Source: Craspedostauros australis
Lineage: Eukaryota; Bacillariophyta; Bacillariophyceae; Mastogloiales; Achnanthaceae
Reading direction: 5' to 3'
Assembly: GCA_026770025.1 (NCBI GenBank)
Contig: JAMXDE010000008.1
Coordinates: 1,364,001-1,428,000 of the forward strand
DNA: 64,000 nt
The position numbers and the translations under genes are program-made. The notes under the pieces are model-generated. The model made no database searches. It was not told where the DNA came from and saw nothing but the letters and a program-made list of their open reading frames with translations. Below are positions 50,155 through 62,184 of this stretch, in pieces (position 1 is the first letter of the stretch; each line of letters starts with the position of its first letter).

Positions 50155-51400
50155 CGATTGTATTAGGCTCTCCAGTAGGGTAAATGAATACGATTATTGC
50201 AATAAAGTCGGTTTGATGGTTGGTTAGAGCGCTGTCAGGAGGTTGGCCAGTTGACCTCAAGCGGTGAATGGTATTATTATTATCAAGCACAGTGGAGTGG
50301 TTTGTAGAATCCTACGACTACAATGGGTAATATAATGAATACTTACAGAGTGCCTCCAAACACGGGTCAGTCAAGAATACTGATATTTCGGTGTTTGAAA
50401 TCTTGCCGGCTCAACCGCCTTGGTATTGTTCACAATTCTGCACGTGTTCGTCAATGAAGAGACAACGAGTGCGACACAGAACAGCCATTTATTGGGCCTC
50501 AACGGCACACGGGTCCGACAAATTTCGTGGGCAATGACAAGATGCTCACCCAAACCACGAGTTCTGTTGGCTGTTCGGGCGTTGTTGTGTGTCCATCAGT
50601 ACCATCACGACAACCGCAAAGGAACGGCAATGCCAATAGAATCACAGCGCCAGAGAGTAGTTTGTGAAGGTGTTGGTGGCCATCAATCCGCCATCTTGCA
50701 TCTCTTCGTTCCCGTGTTTGTCTCGAGAATCGAAGAGCCAACAGCTGAAGCAAAGGGAGACGGAGAGGGCCACAGAGCGAAACCATCACATCACAATTCT
50801 TCATCGAAGCCATCAGCACGTGGCCTCCTTTTGTCACGACAGCTTGAGTGGAACCCAATACTCGTGCTCCGCCATTGTTTGCGTGTCACAGAGTTGGGTA
50901 GAACAGTGCATCCGAACGCTGCAACCGCGGGTTTCGAGTGAAGTGAACTGAACAAGGAAAGGCGGAAAACACGCTGCCACAGCCACGTCAACAAAAGCGC
51001 GCGCAAACCGAATCACACCCACTGATACTCTCGTATAGAATTACAATACGACTATTCTACTATACGATACACAATTGCACATCACAACCAATCGGATCAC
51101 AAGAGGACAAGACCGAAGGTTCGCACGACCACGCTGAGTGAAGAAGGGACAACGGAAGCGATCGATCTGGACAGCAGGCCCCTTCACTCCAGGGTCCGCT
51201 GACGCTCTGCAACGGACCCACTCTTCCTCTCAGCAGCCGTTTGGCACTGCAACACGAGCAGTGCATCACAACACGACTCTCCGGGCACCAAGCGACCACA
51301 AGCACGATCTACTCGCACAAGACCAACACCAGCAGAGTTGCCAGCAGAGCTAGTCACAATACATCTCTCAACACATCTCCCAATAGCGCGAGCGCTGACC
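50155..51400. other. intergenic region upstream of ornithine decarboxylase
   Basis: 1.25 kb between two plus-strand genes. No coding motif was found. It includes the ODC 5' leader; the ODC frame is open back to 51338 without an ATG. Confidence 0.55.
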
Positions 51401-53470
51401 ATGGCGCCTCTTCAGCCGCTGGACCCGCAGGTGGGCAACGACTCCGATAGGACGAGCGAGGATGGCGTCGCAGCCACGCAGGACAAGGACATGACGCAAG
51501 AGCAGGAGCGCAGCAGCGGGCATCCCGTCGAGCCAGGCAGCGCCCGTCCGGTGCTGACTTCGCCGGAACAGAGCGTGCTCTCGGACGTCCTCCGGGACAA
51601 CGATGTGTTTCTGGGAGGTGCCTCCATGGGCAAGGGCTTCCGCCATGCCGCCCGCCACTTCCTCCGCAACGAGCTGGCCACCATGGAGATGATCGAGGCC
51701 GCCACCGCATCGTCAGGCTCTCAATCTGCGCCCGCGTGTCTGTCAGCTCAGGAAGAAATGCGACAGAAGCTGCTCACGCAAGCGCTCACGGACACCATGG
51801 TGGAGGAGCCATTCTACGTGTGCGACTTGGGTGTCGTCGTGGCGCAGTTCCTGCAGTGGAAGCGCCACTTCCCCCGCGTCGTGCCGTACTACGCTGTCAA
51901 GTGCAACCCGGATCCTGTCATCGTCAAGACGTTGGTCAGACTTGGAGCCAACTTCGATTGCGCGTCGCCGGCGGAGATCGCCATCGTGGAGGAATGCTCC
52001 GCTGACCTGCCGCAACGCCCCGACATCATCTTTGCCAACCCGTGCAAGCCCCGCACGCACATTCGGGACGCGGTGCGCAAGAACGTCCTCAAGGTCACCT
52101 TCGACAACGCTGCGGAGGTCATCAAATGCGCGCAGATATCGATGGACATCCAGCTCGTGCTGCGCATCATCACGGATGACACCGGCGCGCAATGCCGTCT
52201 GTCCTCCAAATTTGGTGCCCCGCGCAACCACTGGCGGGATCTGCTGCGCACTGCCAAGGTGTGCGGCTTGCCCGTCGTCGGCGTTTCCTTCCACGTCGGC
52301 TCCGGCTGCCGCGATGCCTCTCGCTACGACTTGGCGCTGCGCGATGCCCGCGAGGTCTTCGACATGGGCATCAACGAGTTCGGCTTCGACATGCACATCC
52401 TCGACATCGGCGGTGGCTTCCCCGGCGAGACGCACTCGCTCTGGAATCCGGCCGATCTATACGAGGTCCCCGACGAGGATCATGCCGAGGAAGAGCAGGA
52501 GGACGAGCAGGAGCTCGAAGCGCTTCGTCCCTTCATGTTCTTCGCGGACATCGCCGACCACATCACGCCCATCCTCGACGAGATATTCCCCGAGGACAAC
52601 ATCAAGATCATCGGCGAGCCGGGACGGTACCTGGTGGCCGCCAGCTCCACCGTCGTCGTCGCCATCACCAGCATCCGCAGCAACCTCCGCAACAAGCTCG
52701 AGGTCCCCGTCTCCGTCTCCGACAAGGCCGCGTCCAAGATGATCTACGACGTCAGCCGTGAGGAGGAGAACGTGGTCATCCGCGCACAGGGCGCGCTCGA
52801 GCACCCCGTCCTCAATGCCATCGTGGAGCAGATCGCCGACTACTCCCAGCTCTTCGCCAAGCAGCAGCTCACGCAGCAGGAGGTGGACTGCCTCGTCGAC
52901 GTCACCAAGTGCGGCCTCCTCAACCCGCCCGACATCCCCGCCGAAGAGGAAGCCCAGCAACACACGGTCGAAGGAATCCGCGCCCGCATCGTCGGCGACT
53001 GCATGGACAAGGACACGCGCCCACGATCGCTCTCCTTCGACAATGAAGCGCCCACGCTTACGCTGGCATCGGCCGGCGAGGCCGCCGTCTCGGGCGTCGT
53101 CAAGCAGGCCATGGTGGACTCCGGTGCCGCCAACGACGACTTCGCTTACTACGTCAACGACGGTGTCTACGGCGCCTTCAACAACCTCATGTTCGACCAC
53201 GCCGTCGTGCGTCCGCGGTTGCTGCGCAGCAACCCCCTCAAATCCACCAAGCACAACGACGACCGCCTCTACCCCTCCACCATCTTCGGTCCCACCTGCG
53301 ACTCCATCGACGTCATCTGCCGCTCGGTCCTCCTGCCGCAGCTCGAGATCGGCGACTGGCTCTACTTTGAGAACATGGGAGCCTACACCAGCGCAGCGGC
53401 GTCCACCTTCAACGGCTTCTCGCACACCAAGAAGTTCTACGTCTGCAGCGTTCTGCCCGAGATGTTGTAA
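51401..53470 (+). CDS. ODC: ornithine decarboxylase
   Basis: 689 residues in one exon; makes putrescine from ornithine, the first step of polyamine synthesis. The alanine-racemase-like PLP barrel has FYVCDLGVVVAQFLQWKRHF, VPYYAVKCNPDP with PLP Lys167, LGANFDCASPAEI, IIFANPCKP, VGVSFHVGSGCRD, HILDIGGGFPGE and IGEPGRYLVAASS. Near the end are DGVYGAFNNLMFDHA and GPTCDSIDVI with active-site Cys633, then LYFENMGAYTSAAASTFNGF. The order and the Cys support ODC over arginine or diaminopimelate decarboxylase. An extra block of about 150 residues (about 430-575) sits between GRYLVA and DGVYGAF, and an acidic insert follows GETHSLWNP, so the protein is about 1.5 times the animal length. The ATG at 51401 is in GACCATGGCG context. 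The codons are markedly GC-rich at third positions. Confidence 0.95.
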   Translation: MAPLQPLDPQVGNDSDRTSEDGVAATQDKDMTQEQERSSGHPVEPGSARPVLTSPEQSVLSDVLRDNDVFLGGASMGKGFRHAARHFLRNELATMEMIEAATASSGSQSAPACLSAQEEMRQKLLTQALTDTMVEEPFYVCDLGVVVAQFLQWKRHFPRVVPYYAVKCNPDPVIVKTLVRLGANFDCASPAEIAIVEECSADLPQRPDIIFANPCKPRTHIRDAVRKNVLKVTFDNAAEVIKCAQISMDIQLVLRIITDDTGAQCRLSSKFGAPRNHWRDLLRTAKVCGLPVVGVSFHVGSGCRDASRYDLALRDAREVFDMGINEFGFDMHILDIGGGFPGETHSLWNPADLYEVPDEDHAEEEQEDEQELEALRPFMFFADIADHITPILDEIFPEDNIKIIGEPGRYLVAASSTVVVAITSIRSNLRNKLEVPVSVSDKAASKMIYDVSREEENVVIRAQGALEHPVLNAIVEQIADYSQLFAKQQLTQQEVDCLVDVTKCGLLNPPDIPAEEEAQQHTVEGIRARIVGDCMDKDTRPRSLSFDNEAPTLTLASAGEAAVSGVVKQAMVDSGAANDDFAYYVNDGVYGAFNNLMFDHAVVRPRLLRSNPLKSTKHNDDRLYPSTIFGPTCDSIDVICRSVLLPQLEIGDWLYFENMGAYTSAAASTFNGFSHTKKFYVCSVLPEML

Positions 53471-54134
53471 AGTGTAAATAAGAAGGGGAGCGTCTTCTAT
53501 TTGCGATTGGTGTATTTAATTGCCAGTCAGGTGCTGCGGTGGCTACAAGTAAACAGTGAAACGTTAATGTGACAATTTGAAAGAAGAGCTGTTGCCGGTC
53601 TGACGGGGGAATGAGTATGGTAGTTTCGTTTAGTTTGGAATTGTAGCCATGCTGCAATACGTATTGAATGTTTGGATGGCAAGCACAGAGCACGTTTGGG
53701 GTGGCGAATGCACGAATATTCATCAGTATCCGTCCATCCATCGTCAATCGACCAAATCATGAACAAACAAGGGGATCACGCCCTTCATCGATTCATTCAC
53801 CGCAAGCGAGACAAGGCAAACACGGTCACTGAGAGAAGGATGGAGTAGTGTGGAGTGTGGTAGTGAAATACTCTAGAGTTTTTTGGTTCATCATTCTCAT
53901 CATCATCATCATCAAGGGAAGGGAGGAGGATGTCACGGATACACCCTCCATCATGGGTCGACAAGGAAAGGGAACCCCGCCGACTCGCGCTTCTGCTTGT
54001 TGCGATTGTATTGTTGTGCCTACGCTACTACTGTACTGCTGTTTCTACTGGGAGTCCAACAGCTGCAAGTGCCAACCATGCCAACCATTCCAACCGTGCC
54101 GATTATGTTGAAGATGCGTGTCCTGTTGCTCGGT
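53471..54134. other. convergent intergenic region
   Basis: 664 bp between the stops of ODC (+) and the TPR protein (-). A short TCATCATC run at about 53892-53912 is the only repeat noticed; no gene was seen. Confidence 0.6.
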
Positions 54135-55112
54135 TTAGGAACTGTTCATCTTTTTCAGCTGGGTGACAGTTCGCTGGAGACGGTGCTGCATTCCATTACA
54201 AAGATCAAAGTTCGCCTTTCCAACCTGGCTGTAGGGCATCGCGAGCACAGTCTTGATATCCTGCAGGGCAAAGCGGTAGCGTTCGACGCCCTCGAAGGCC
54301 TGGGCGCGACGGATGAGGGCCTTGGTGTTCTCCGGCTCGACCTCCAGCACGGCGGTGCAGTCCGAGATGGTGCCGTCGAAGTTGGAGATCTGCTTGTAGC
54401 AGGCAGCGCGGTTGGAGTAGGCCTTGAGGGCCAGCGGCGATGCCGACTTGCCGTTCCTGGCGAGCATGTCCAGGCACTTGGTGTAATGTTGCACGGCGTC
54501 TTCGAATTGAGCATTTTTGTAGCACTGGTCGCCCTTCTCCTTGTGCTTTTCTGTGGGCGAGAGGCCGGCCTTGCGGTTGGCCTCCATGCGCTCGAACTTC
54601 GGCTTGAGCTTGTCCATGAGGGCCACGATGTCTGGGTTGCCCGCGTCCAGCCGGCTGGCCAATTCTAGGGTCTTCATGGCGCCCGCGACGTCGCCGTTCT
54701 GCATGAGCTCCCGGGCCTTGGCGCAGTACGAGGCCACCTGCTCGCCGCGCTGCAGCTCCTGGACCTCCTTCTTCATCCGCTTGAGGTCTGGGTTGGCGGC
54801 CTGGATGCCCAGTCCTGTCTCCAGCGTCTTGATGCAGTTGGCGAGGTCGTTGAGGGCCTTCTGGGCGGTGGCCAGACGGAAGTAGCCCTTGATGAAGTTG
54901 CGGTCCGCGAGGATGCAGCTGCGGGCGGCTTCGGCCATCTCATCGTACTGGCGGAGCTTCTCGTGGCAGGCGGCCATGTTGGACCAGTAGGCTGGGACGC
55001 CGGCATCGATGGCTGTGGCCTGCTTGTACTTGGCGATGGCCTGTGCGTACTGGCCGCCCTTGAAGAAGGCGTTGCCCTCTCCCTTCAGTGCTTCAGCTTT
55101 TGGATTTGGCAT
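54135..55112 (-). CDS. TPR-repeat protein, STI1/HOP-like
   Basis: 325 residues from the ATG that begins MPNPKAEALKGEGNAFFKGG; upstream in-frame sequence lacks an ATG. The first TPR block is at about 5-105 (FFKGGQYAQAIAKYKQATAI, AYWSNMAACHEKLRQYDEM, GYFRLATAQKALNDLANCI). A helical linker with Lys/Glu-rich segments follows. A second block is at about 195-305 (HKEKGDQCYKNAQFEDAVQH, LKAYSNRAACYKQISNFDGT, KALIRRAQAFEGVERYRFAL). The spacing and KxxxNxxF/NxxxxxxK pattern resemble TPR clamps that bind the C-terminal EEVD of HSP70/HSP90, so a co-chaperone role is likely, but there is no DP domain, and it is shorter than STI1. Codon use is biased like that of highly expressed genes (ODC nearby is similar). 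Confidence 0.82.
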   Translation of the reverse strand: MPNPKAEALKGEGNAFFKGGQYAQAIAKYKQATAIDAGVPAYWSNMAACHEKLRQYDEMAEAARSCILADRNFIKGYFRLATAQKALNDLANCIKTLETGLGIQAANPDLKRMKKEVQELQRGEQVASYCAKARELMQNGDVAGAMKTLELASRLDAGNPDIVALMDKLKPKFERMEANRKAGLSPTEKHKEKGDQCYKNAQFEDAVQHYTKCLDMLARNGKSASPLALKAYSNRAACYKQISNFDGTISDCTAVLEVEPENTKALIRRAQAFEGVERYRFALQDIKTVLAMPYSQVGKANFDLCNGMQHRLQRTVTQLKKMNSS

Positions 55113-55807
55113 GATTGTCGTTGTTTTATCGTTGGTCGTTGCTGTGTTTGTGGCTGTTTGTGGCTGTTTGGGTTGCAATGGGTGTCAGTAATGATGGCTA
55201 ACGATTACTGTGCGACTCGGAACGTTGCGGTTGCTTTGTGGTGTGTGCTGTCGTTGGATGACTGGTGAGAATTTGTGTCTTGCTCTTGCGTTGGCTTTGG
55301 TTTTGGCTTTGGCTCAGATGCGACGTGGGCAGAGTGGCTCGTGCAAGATGATGCCGTTTCGTTTTGGTGACTCTTCGCGTGTTGTTGCCTCACAGAACGA
55401 CAACGACGACAATGGCCGTCACACGGCAGGAGTACTGCGCAACAACGAGAGGTCAGGAAGCGAAAACACTCGCAGGCCAAAGATCTGTGTTCCTCCTTGG
55501 AGTTCGCTGGTGACCGCGAAATGTCTCCGTGACTCGCTCTTTTCCCAATCACGAATTGCTTCCCTCGATTATCATGGATAACCGTCGGAATAACCGCCGA
55601 TCGCAACGGTTCGAATTCAAAATGAAATCGCGAGCGTTTGCGCCACAGAACGGGTTGCGCTGTCGTTGCGCGAAGCAGTGTGGGGGGCGGCAATGCCGAC
55701 ATGACATGATACCTGTGTGGACGAGCATGGCATGAATGGAGAGAGACTAACAATCACAAGAGCATTCCAGAGTGGAACATTATTCGAAGACGACACTGCA
55801 CAAGTGC
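55113..55807. other. divergent promoter region between the TPR and phosphate transporter genes
   Basis: 695 bp between divergent ATGs; ggctttggttttggctttggct repeats occur near 55288-55315. No gene was recognised. A minus-strand open frame across it has no domain. Confidence 0.55.
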
Positions 55808-56033
55808 ATGGCGCAGAGTCTCCAACACTATCCCATTCCCAATACGAGCGTCACCATGCAGCTTCACGCAGATGAGGCTCGACGGCAGAGCAGTGCGGAT
55901 ACTCGCACCAATACATTCCAAAGCAGGCGTCCCAACCTGATGCCGTTGCATCTGGAGCACGGCGCCCAAGGCAATGGCGGTGGTGGTGCTGCTGCTGCTG
56001 GTGGCACGAGCAACAGGAACGGAGCGGCAACAC

Positions 56034-56065
<32 letters not shown>

Positions 56066-58030
56066 GGATTACCACTGCCATTGCCAACGCACGCATCAAC
56101 ATCATTGTCGTGCTCCCAATGGCTCGCAAAGAACATCTGGCCTGGCATGGGCTTGTTCGGCGAATCGTACCTCCTCTTCAGCATTGGCACATTGAAACCG
56201 ATTTGGCAGATGCTCTTCCCCAACTGCTTCAACGAGATCGACTGCCCGTCACGCTTGCTGCATTCCTTGACCTACAGCGTCGTGATCGGGGTCATCATCG
56301 GAATGATCGTCCTGGGCTACATGGCCAACACCATCGGTCGGCGCAAGGGTTCCATCATCACAGCGTCCTTCATGTGCGGCGGTGCGCTCGGACTTTACGT
56401 CATTTCGGTGGTGCTGGTCAACAATGCGTTGCATCTCTACCGTGCCATGAGCTGCTTGCTGTTCCTTTTCGGCATCGGGGTCGGCGGGGAGTATCCGCTG
56501 TCCGCGTCCAGCGCTTCCGAGAGGGCGATGGAAGAATTGCAGCGCAAACGACAGCTCGAGGCTATCGCGTCGACGAATCGAGGCGATACAATCAACAACA
56601 ACAAAGGTGGCAGGAACAATGCTCGCCTCAAGAACACAATTGATGGTAATCAGAATGTGGCTGCCGGCCGCGCTGGCAATCGAGCATCTCCGACGTCAGC
56701 AGAAATGGATGAGTCGGTTGTGTACCAGCAAGCCTACAGGGGCAGGCAAGTTCAGACCGTGTTCTCCATGCAAGGCGTGGGGATATGGTTCAACTCCGTA
56801 ATCATGACAGTGCTGCTTGTTGTCACGGGCCAAACGGGTGGGGAGGGAATCAACAACGACGACGACAACGGCAACAACGACAGCAACAACGAGTACGATG
56901 AAGGCATCTTGCTGGCGATATGGCGAACGTCTTACGCCATTGGAGCCATCGTCCTGGCAGGCGTGCTGATCTCGCGCATCCTCTATTTGGAAGAGTCCGC
57001 CGTGTGGCAGGATGACAGGCACCGTCGCAACCACCTACAGGTTACGGGCGCTAACGCCACCATGTCAGCCAGCGTGGTCGCCCCTGGAGGGCTGCGATCA
57101 CCAACTACTTTCAACTCTCAGATACCGATGGCATCGCCCACAGGAACCAACGTCTCGTCGTTGAGCATGCCCACCCTGGTGCATGACAGGGCCGCCGATG
57201 ACAAGATCCTTCTCAACTCGGCATCCTTCGAGGACGCGGAACAGGATCACGATGTTTCACCCACCATGCACCTACTTCGCAACTACGGCATGCGCATCGT
57301 CGGCGCCAGCATGGCGTGGTTGCTGTGGGACATTGCATTCTACGGCAACAAGCTGTTCCAATCGTCCTTCCTCTTGGCGCTGACTGGCGAAAGCACGACC
57401 CTGCTGGAATTCGCCATGGCCGCATCCCTCAATGCCACCGTCGCCCTGTTTGGTTACTTCGGAGCGGCCATCATCGTGGATCATCCTGCTGTAGGACGCG
57501 TGAGACTGCAACAGGTGGGATTCTTGCTGACAGGTACGTTGTTCGTCGGCTGCGGTTTCCTCTTTGACAAGCTGTCATCGGGATGGTTGGTCGCCATGTA
57601 CCTGGGCAGCTCGTTCTTCGGACAGCTGGGTCCGAATGCAACCACCTTCTTGATTCCAGCCGAGATCTTTCCCACGGAGGTCCGCACGATGTGCCATGGC
57701 ATCGCCGCAGCTTCCGGCAAGGTGGGAGCCTTGACCGCGGCCATCATGTTCAACCACGTCGCTGATGTGGACATGTTCCTGTTCAGCGGATATGCTAGCT
57801 TCGCCGCCTGCGTCATCACGTACTGGTGCATCCCGGAAACGAACGGGTTGGATCTGTACGAATTGGACAAGAAATGGCGGTTGACGTTGGATGGGAGGAA
57901 AGAAGACTACAGCGGCCCCGCCAATCATCCGAATTACCTATCGACGTTGGAACGGCAACGGCGCATGCGACGATTTCACGAGGCTAACGAAATTGAAGAT
58001 TCTGCATCCTACCAGATGTGGCATGGATAA
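55808..58030 (+). CDS. inorganic phosphate:H+ symporter (MFS, PHO84/PHT1-like)
   Basis: 740 residues in one exon, in the plasma or an internal membrane. The polar N-terminal 100 residues carry a poly-Ser tract from a TCA repeat. Then come MFS spans with family signatures: GMGLFGESYLLFSIGTLKP, SVVIGVIIGMIVLGYMANTI, GRRKGS, FLFGIGVGGEYPLSASSASE (the PHS GGxYPLSA motif), a long cytosolic loop, AWLLWDIAFYGNKLFQSSFL, and GPNATTFLIPAEIFPTEVRT followed by GIAAASGKVGA. Twelve spans are expected. These match the phosphate:H+ symporter branch rather than sugar porters. Two large hydrophilic inserts (after span 6 and near 440-480) lengthen it over yeast PHO84 (about 590). The ATG at 55808 starts MAQSLQHYPIPN; the ATG at 55856 (MQLHADEARR) is equally possible. 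Confidence 0.9.
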
Positions 58031-58293
58031 GGTGGACGCGTGGATTTCGCCAGTTACAGAGGTGAAGTCAAATGAAATTGGAAAGTCTACCTTATTTTGA
58101 AAAGCATGATACCTTCATGTACACGAATTTAACATCATAGATTGGGTTTGAGCGTATGTAGGGTGGAGGAAAAGAGCTTAAGTTTCTCTCTAGATTTTCC
58201 ATAGTGCGATGGCGACCCAACAGACGGAAGAATGCATGCATGCATGCATGCATGAATACAGACATGCACGAACGAATGAACGAATGGGTGGAT
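58031..58293. other. short convergent gap with (ATGC)n repeat
   Basis: 263 bp between the stops of the phosphate transporter (+) and the Arg/Ser-rich gene (-), with an ATGC tandem repeat at 58232-58254 that is fully self-complementary. It must contain both 3' untranslated regions. Confidence 0.7.
58232..58254. repeat. (ATGC)n self-complementary microsatellite
   Basis: Five to six ATGC units between convergent genes; the run reads the same on both strands and can fold on itself. Confidence 0.9.
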
Positions 58294-59400
58294 TCAACCA
58301 GACCCTTCGGCCCGCTGCGATCGCTCGCTGGAATGCCGGTTGGAATGCTGCCGCCTTGATCTCTTCGGCGATGCGGGATCCTTGCGACGCGTCTTGGGTG
58401 AGGTGTTGGGCGATCGATCCGCATCGTGGCGATGCCGCCTCGACGACGCGGATGACGCGACGGAATGCGTGCCACTGCCTTGATGGTTGCGGCGACTCGG
58501 CGATCGGCTGCCGCGCGGATGCGATTTGGGCCGGCGGCCGGATCGTTTGCTGGGCTTGCGCGTGACGGATCTGGATTCGTTGCCGTCCTGACTTTGATCT
58601 CCCGACACGCTCCTGGCCGGCCTTCGACCACCGCTTCGACTTCGACTCCTGCTTTTGCCGTCGCGGCGTCTGCTTCTGCGTTCGCTCGGTGCCGCCTCGT
58701 CGGATCCAAGATCCTGAACTGTGGTCGTCGCCGCTTCTTCGGTCGTCGTCTCAAAGTGTCCCGAACCGCTGATGCGCGGCAGTGGCGGAACATCCGATGC
58801 ATTGGCATCAGTGTCGATGCCGTCGCTCGGCCTTTTCAACGAACCAAACATGTCGTCGTCGTCGCCGCCGTCATCGTTGTTGGCAAACCCATTGTTTTTG
58901 TTTGCATTGTTGTTGCTGCTGCTGTTGTTGCTTCTGTTGGACTTTGATGACTCGACGAGAAAGTCTCCTCCCAGAATAGGGAAATCCAGTGCTTCATCTT
59001 TCTCTTCCGCATCCTTCGCTTCATTCGATTGGGCACTGCGCGTCGTTGTCGTTGTCGTTGCCGCTGCTTCCGGCGCCTTGACCTCATCGATCCCTTCCAA
59101 CCGCTCCATCATCATCCTCGCACCCTCCGGCCTGTCGTTGTCATCCATGTCGTCGGACGACGATGTGAAGGTGGCTTTCGGTGACCGCCGCGGCGACCCC
59201 GAGAACATCTTCGTGAACTTGGACATCATGGAGCCTTCGTTGGAAGGATTGGTCTTTCTGCCGCCCATCAGGGCGAGATTGTCATCTTCCTCGAGGGCAT
59301 CCGATGCGCCGTTGGGCAGCAGCGCGGATTGATCGTGGGCGTTGCCGCTCAGCGGTTGACGGGCGACGTCCGATTCGCGTCCGCAGCATAGCGAAGGCAT
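58294..59400 (-). CDS. Arg/Ser-rich hypothetical protein
   Basis: 368 residues, one exon, no folded domain recognised. It begins MPSLCCGRESD; the CC pair near the N-terminus could be S-acylated. Residues 40-110 have a basic patch (MMSKFTKMFSGSPRRSPKAT) and Asp-rich stretches. Residues 165-185 are poly-Asn/Ser with Asp repeats. From about 235 to the end it is Arg/Ser-rich (RRSRRRDGKSRSRSRSGGRR, SRSPSRRNHQG, SPKRSRRQHSNRHSS), similar in composition to SR splicing factors but without an RRM. Many SP sites suggest heavy phosphorylation. Function unknown. The start ATG is chosen because the frame closes upstream. Confidence 0.65.
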   Translation of the reverse strand: MPSLCCGRESDVARQPLSGNAHDQSALLPNGASDALEEDDNLALMGGRKTNPSNEGSMMSKFTKMFSGSPRRSPKATFTSSSDDMDDNDRPEGARMMMERLEGIDEVKAPEAAATTTTTTRSAQSNEAKDAEEKDEALDFPILGGDFLVESSKSNRSNNSSSNNNANKNNGFANNDDGGDDDDMFGSLKRPSDGIDTDANASDVPPLPRISGSGHFETTTEEAATTTVQDLGSDEAAPSERRSRRRDGKSRSRSRSGGRRPARSVSGDQSQDGNESRSVTRKPSKRSGRRPKSHPRGSRSPSRRNHQGSGTHSVASSASSRRHRHDADRSPNTSPKTRRKDPASPKRSRRQHSNRHSSERSQRAEGSG

Positions 59401-62125
59401 GGTGGTGTCGTCGCTGTCTTCGTGCGTCTATCTGTGTGCGTCTATCTATGTGATTGTCAGTGCCACTGTGATGGATGGATGGAAAAGACAGCGAATGGCG
59501 CTCAAGTGGAGCGGGTGGGTGCAGTATCGTATGGTGCGGCTATATGTGGTCCTCTGTGAGAACTGATTCAAGTGCAGGGCACTCTGGTCGGAAATGAAGT
59601 GAACTGAAAGATGCCTTCTCCCCTCCAGCAGTAGTAGTATGTGAGAGCAAAGCAACCGCTTTGCTGATCGCTACGATGGGCCTCCTTCCTCGCTTGGACC
59701 GCACGTCAAAGCCACTTTGGCGCGCAACTGCTTCGATGTTGCAACTGATCTAATGGCGGTCTCGTGCTTGTTGCTGTTGTTGTTGTTGTTGTACTCGTGC
59801 TTCTGGTTGTGCTATTGCTTGGGGTTGCAGTTGTCTGGGTGCTCTATCGAATGCGGATAGAATCGCAACCGGTGACCCCTTGATTCGAACGCAAGAGAGA
59901 GGTGCTGTTGGTCAGAAGGGAGAACTCCCTCTTTGTGTCGCGATGTCTTCGGTTGGGTCAATTCTCCCAGGATGTCCCTCCAACAGCGCTGGGAGCAGGG
60001 GAAATAGTCGTCGCTCAAAAAAAAAGGCTGTTTTTATGCACTTGTTCACGAGCATTTCCCCGCATCAGACTGATACGACCAATGCTGTCAGGACGATGCA
60101 AAAAACACGCAAGTGGTATCGATAGTACTCCAATGGGAGTTGTTGTTGGCGTTTGTGCTCCTTGGTTTTGGTGGTGCCTACTGTGGTCGTTTGGTTCTGC
60201 GTTGGTTTCTGCGTCGTTCATGTCCTTCACACAGCACCGAGTGTTTCTCGGCGTTGGACCCGCTTTCGTTGTCATCCGACGGGCGCGACACCCACAGTCA
60301 CGCACTCGGTGTCTCTGTTCCATCCACGCAAATCGCCAACACAAATAGAGGAATCAACTGCTCGGGGTTCCTGGTCATCCTTCTGTGAACTCACAAGCGC
60401 GCGCTTGCTGTCTCGTTTCTGTGTCATTTGCCATGCCAGGTTGCAGTCCATTTTGCGGTGACAACAATGTCCGGCGAACTGCAACTAATCCTCCTCTCAC
60501 GCAAACCCTTTGGTCGCGAAAAGTGTTCTTCGATTTCGAGGAGGGCATGTGTTCTGCGTGGTGCGAGTTTGTCCATCTCAGTGTGCGCCAAAGAACACAA
60601 CACACAACGTGCCATGCGAGCAGAACCACACAAACATGCTGCCGCTGTCGTCACAAAATGGAAGTGAACCGTTGTTGTTGGCACATTCGTGCATTGTTGC
60701 ACTGATAGCTACTCCTCTCCTCCTCCAATACTCTACTCCACCCTGCTCTGCTCGCACTCTATTCAGGTTACAAACCAGTTGCCATTGATGTGGTGTATTG
60801 TACAGACACTTCTGCACTTGTGTGTTGCAATAGCAAGATGATTGTCATTCGAATTGCACTGGTATGGTTGCGAGGGCGTGATCGTTCGCGTACCACTGCA
60901 GAGCACAATGCGGTGTGACTGCGGGCGTTGGCTCTCCTCCGTTTTGTTCTACGTGACGGCGTGTACTTCTGCAATCCTCGCGCACGATCGATACTGGCAA
61001 ACAGTGATCAAGATGCCAATGACCAGACAGAAGGAGGTTCTGTGTTAGTCGTACATCGATGCATGCGGATGGTATGACGTGGGCGGCGGCAACTGGATTG
61101 GAGCTGACACGCGCACGAGGAGTTGGAGAAATCGAGCAAGTCCAACCACATCAACATCATCGCGATCTCTTTCTTTCTCCTCCGATCGGAGTTGCACCTG
61201 GCATCCATACAAAAATATCACAATGATGTCATGCACACGAGCATTGCGGCAACCTGAACAGTTCTCCCTCTTTTCGTGAGAAAAACAGCAACGGCAGGTT
61301 TGGACAATGGGGAGTCACCACATGCACCATTGGCAAAAGCCGGATCAGCATCAACAGGTCACCACGGCACAAGAGGGTGTTGCACTTCTGTATTTTTGCT
61401 ACTGCATCTGCAATGACTGGATGGAAAGTGCGGGCAAGTGCAGTGAAGACGGATCTCCCTTCGTCAAGGCGCGGATGTGGTGATGGTGCGCGATTGAACT
61501 GATCGTATTCTCTGTTTTGGTGCAGAACAGCACTTCCATCGAAACGCCGTTGCGCATTTACCTGTCAGTGATGGCGTCATGGAGCAGCCACAAGAGATGC
61601 GAACCGTTGCGAGTGGCTTGTTGCAGAACAGGCGCGCATCGTGAATCAACTCTTAGTCTGCACAATTTCCCCGAGGAAACGCCATCGCATGCAATTGTTT
61701 GTCCAGCTATGCGTATTCGCATGCGCGTCTTCGATGTCATGTGCCTCTCCGCATGCACGTGCCCCACCGACAAATTCCAATTGCGTCTGGGATGATGCCA
61801 ATGCACGTTCGTTACAACAACATCCTCCACACATCATTCCTCGCGCATGCACTGCACATCATGCACATTTTCCGCGCATCCGCGCATGTGTCGACATCTT
61901 CCCTGGGAGGTGCGGTAATGCTATTTATCGAAATATAATTTCATGTTTCTAAATAATCCACAGAAGTGCAAGGCAATTGTCATGTCCGATATTTCGGTCC
62001 ATTTCACAAGCTTTTAGGACAAGGAATAACAGGTTTTGTTTTGGCATCTAATGGAATATTGTTGCACGCTGCTCAGTTTTCTACAACTAGTCATTTCCAC
62101 CCCTTTTGGGCCTGGTACTGAACAA

Positions 62126-62184
<59 letters not shown>

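Noticed and set aside
59870-59905. GTTCGAATC on the minus strand, like a tRNA T-loop
   Set aside because: No D-arm, anticodon stem or acceptor pairing could be built around it.
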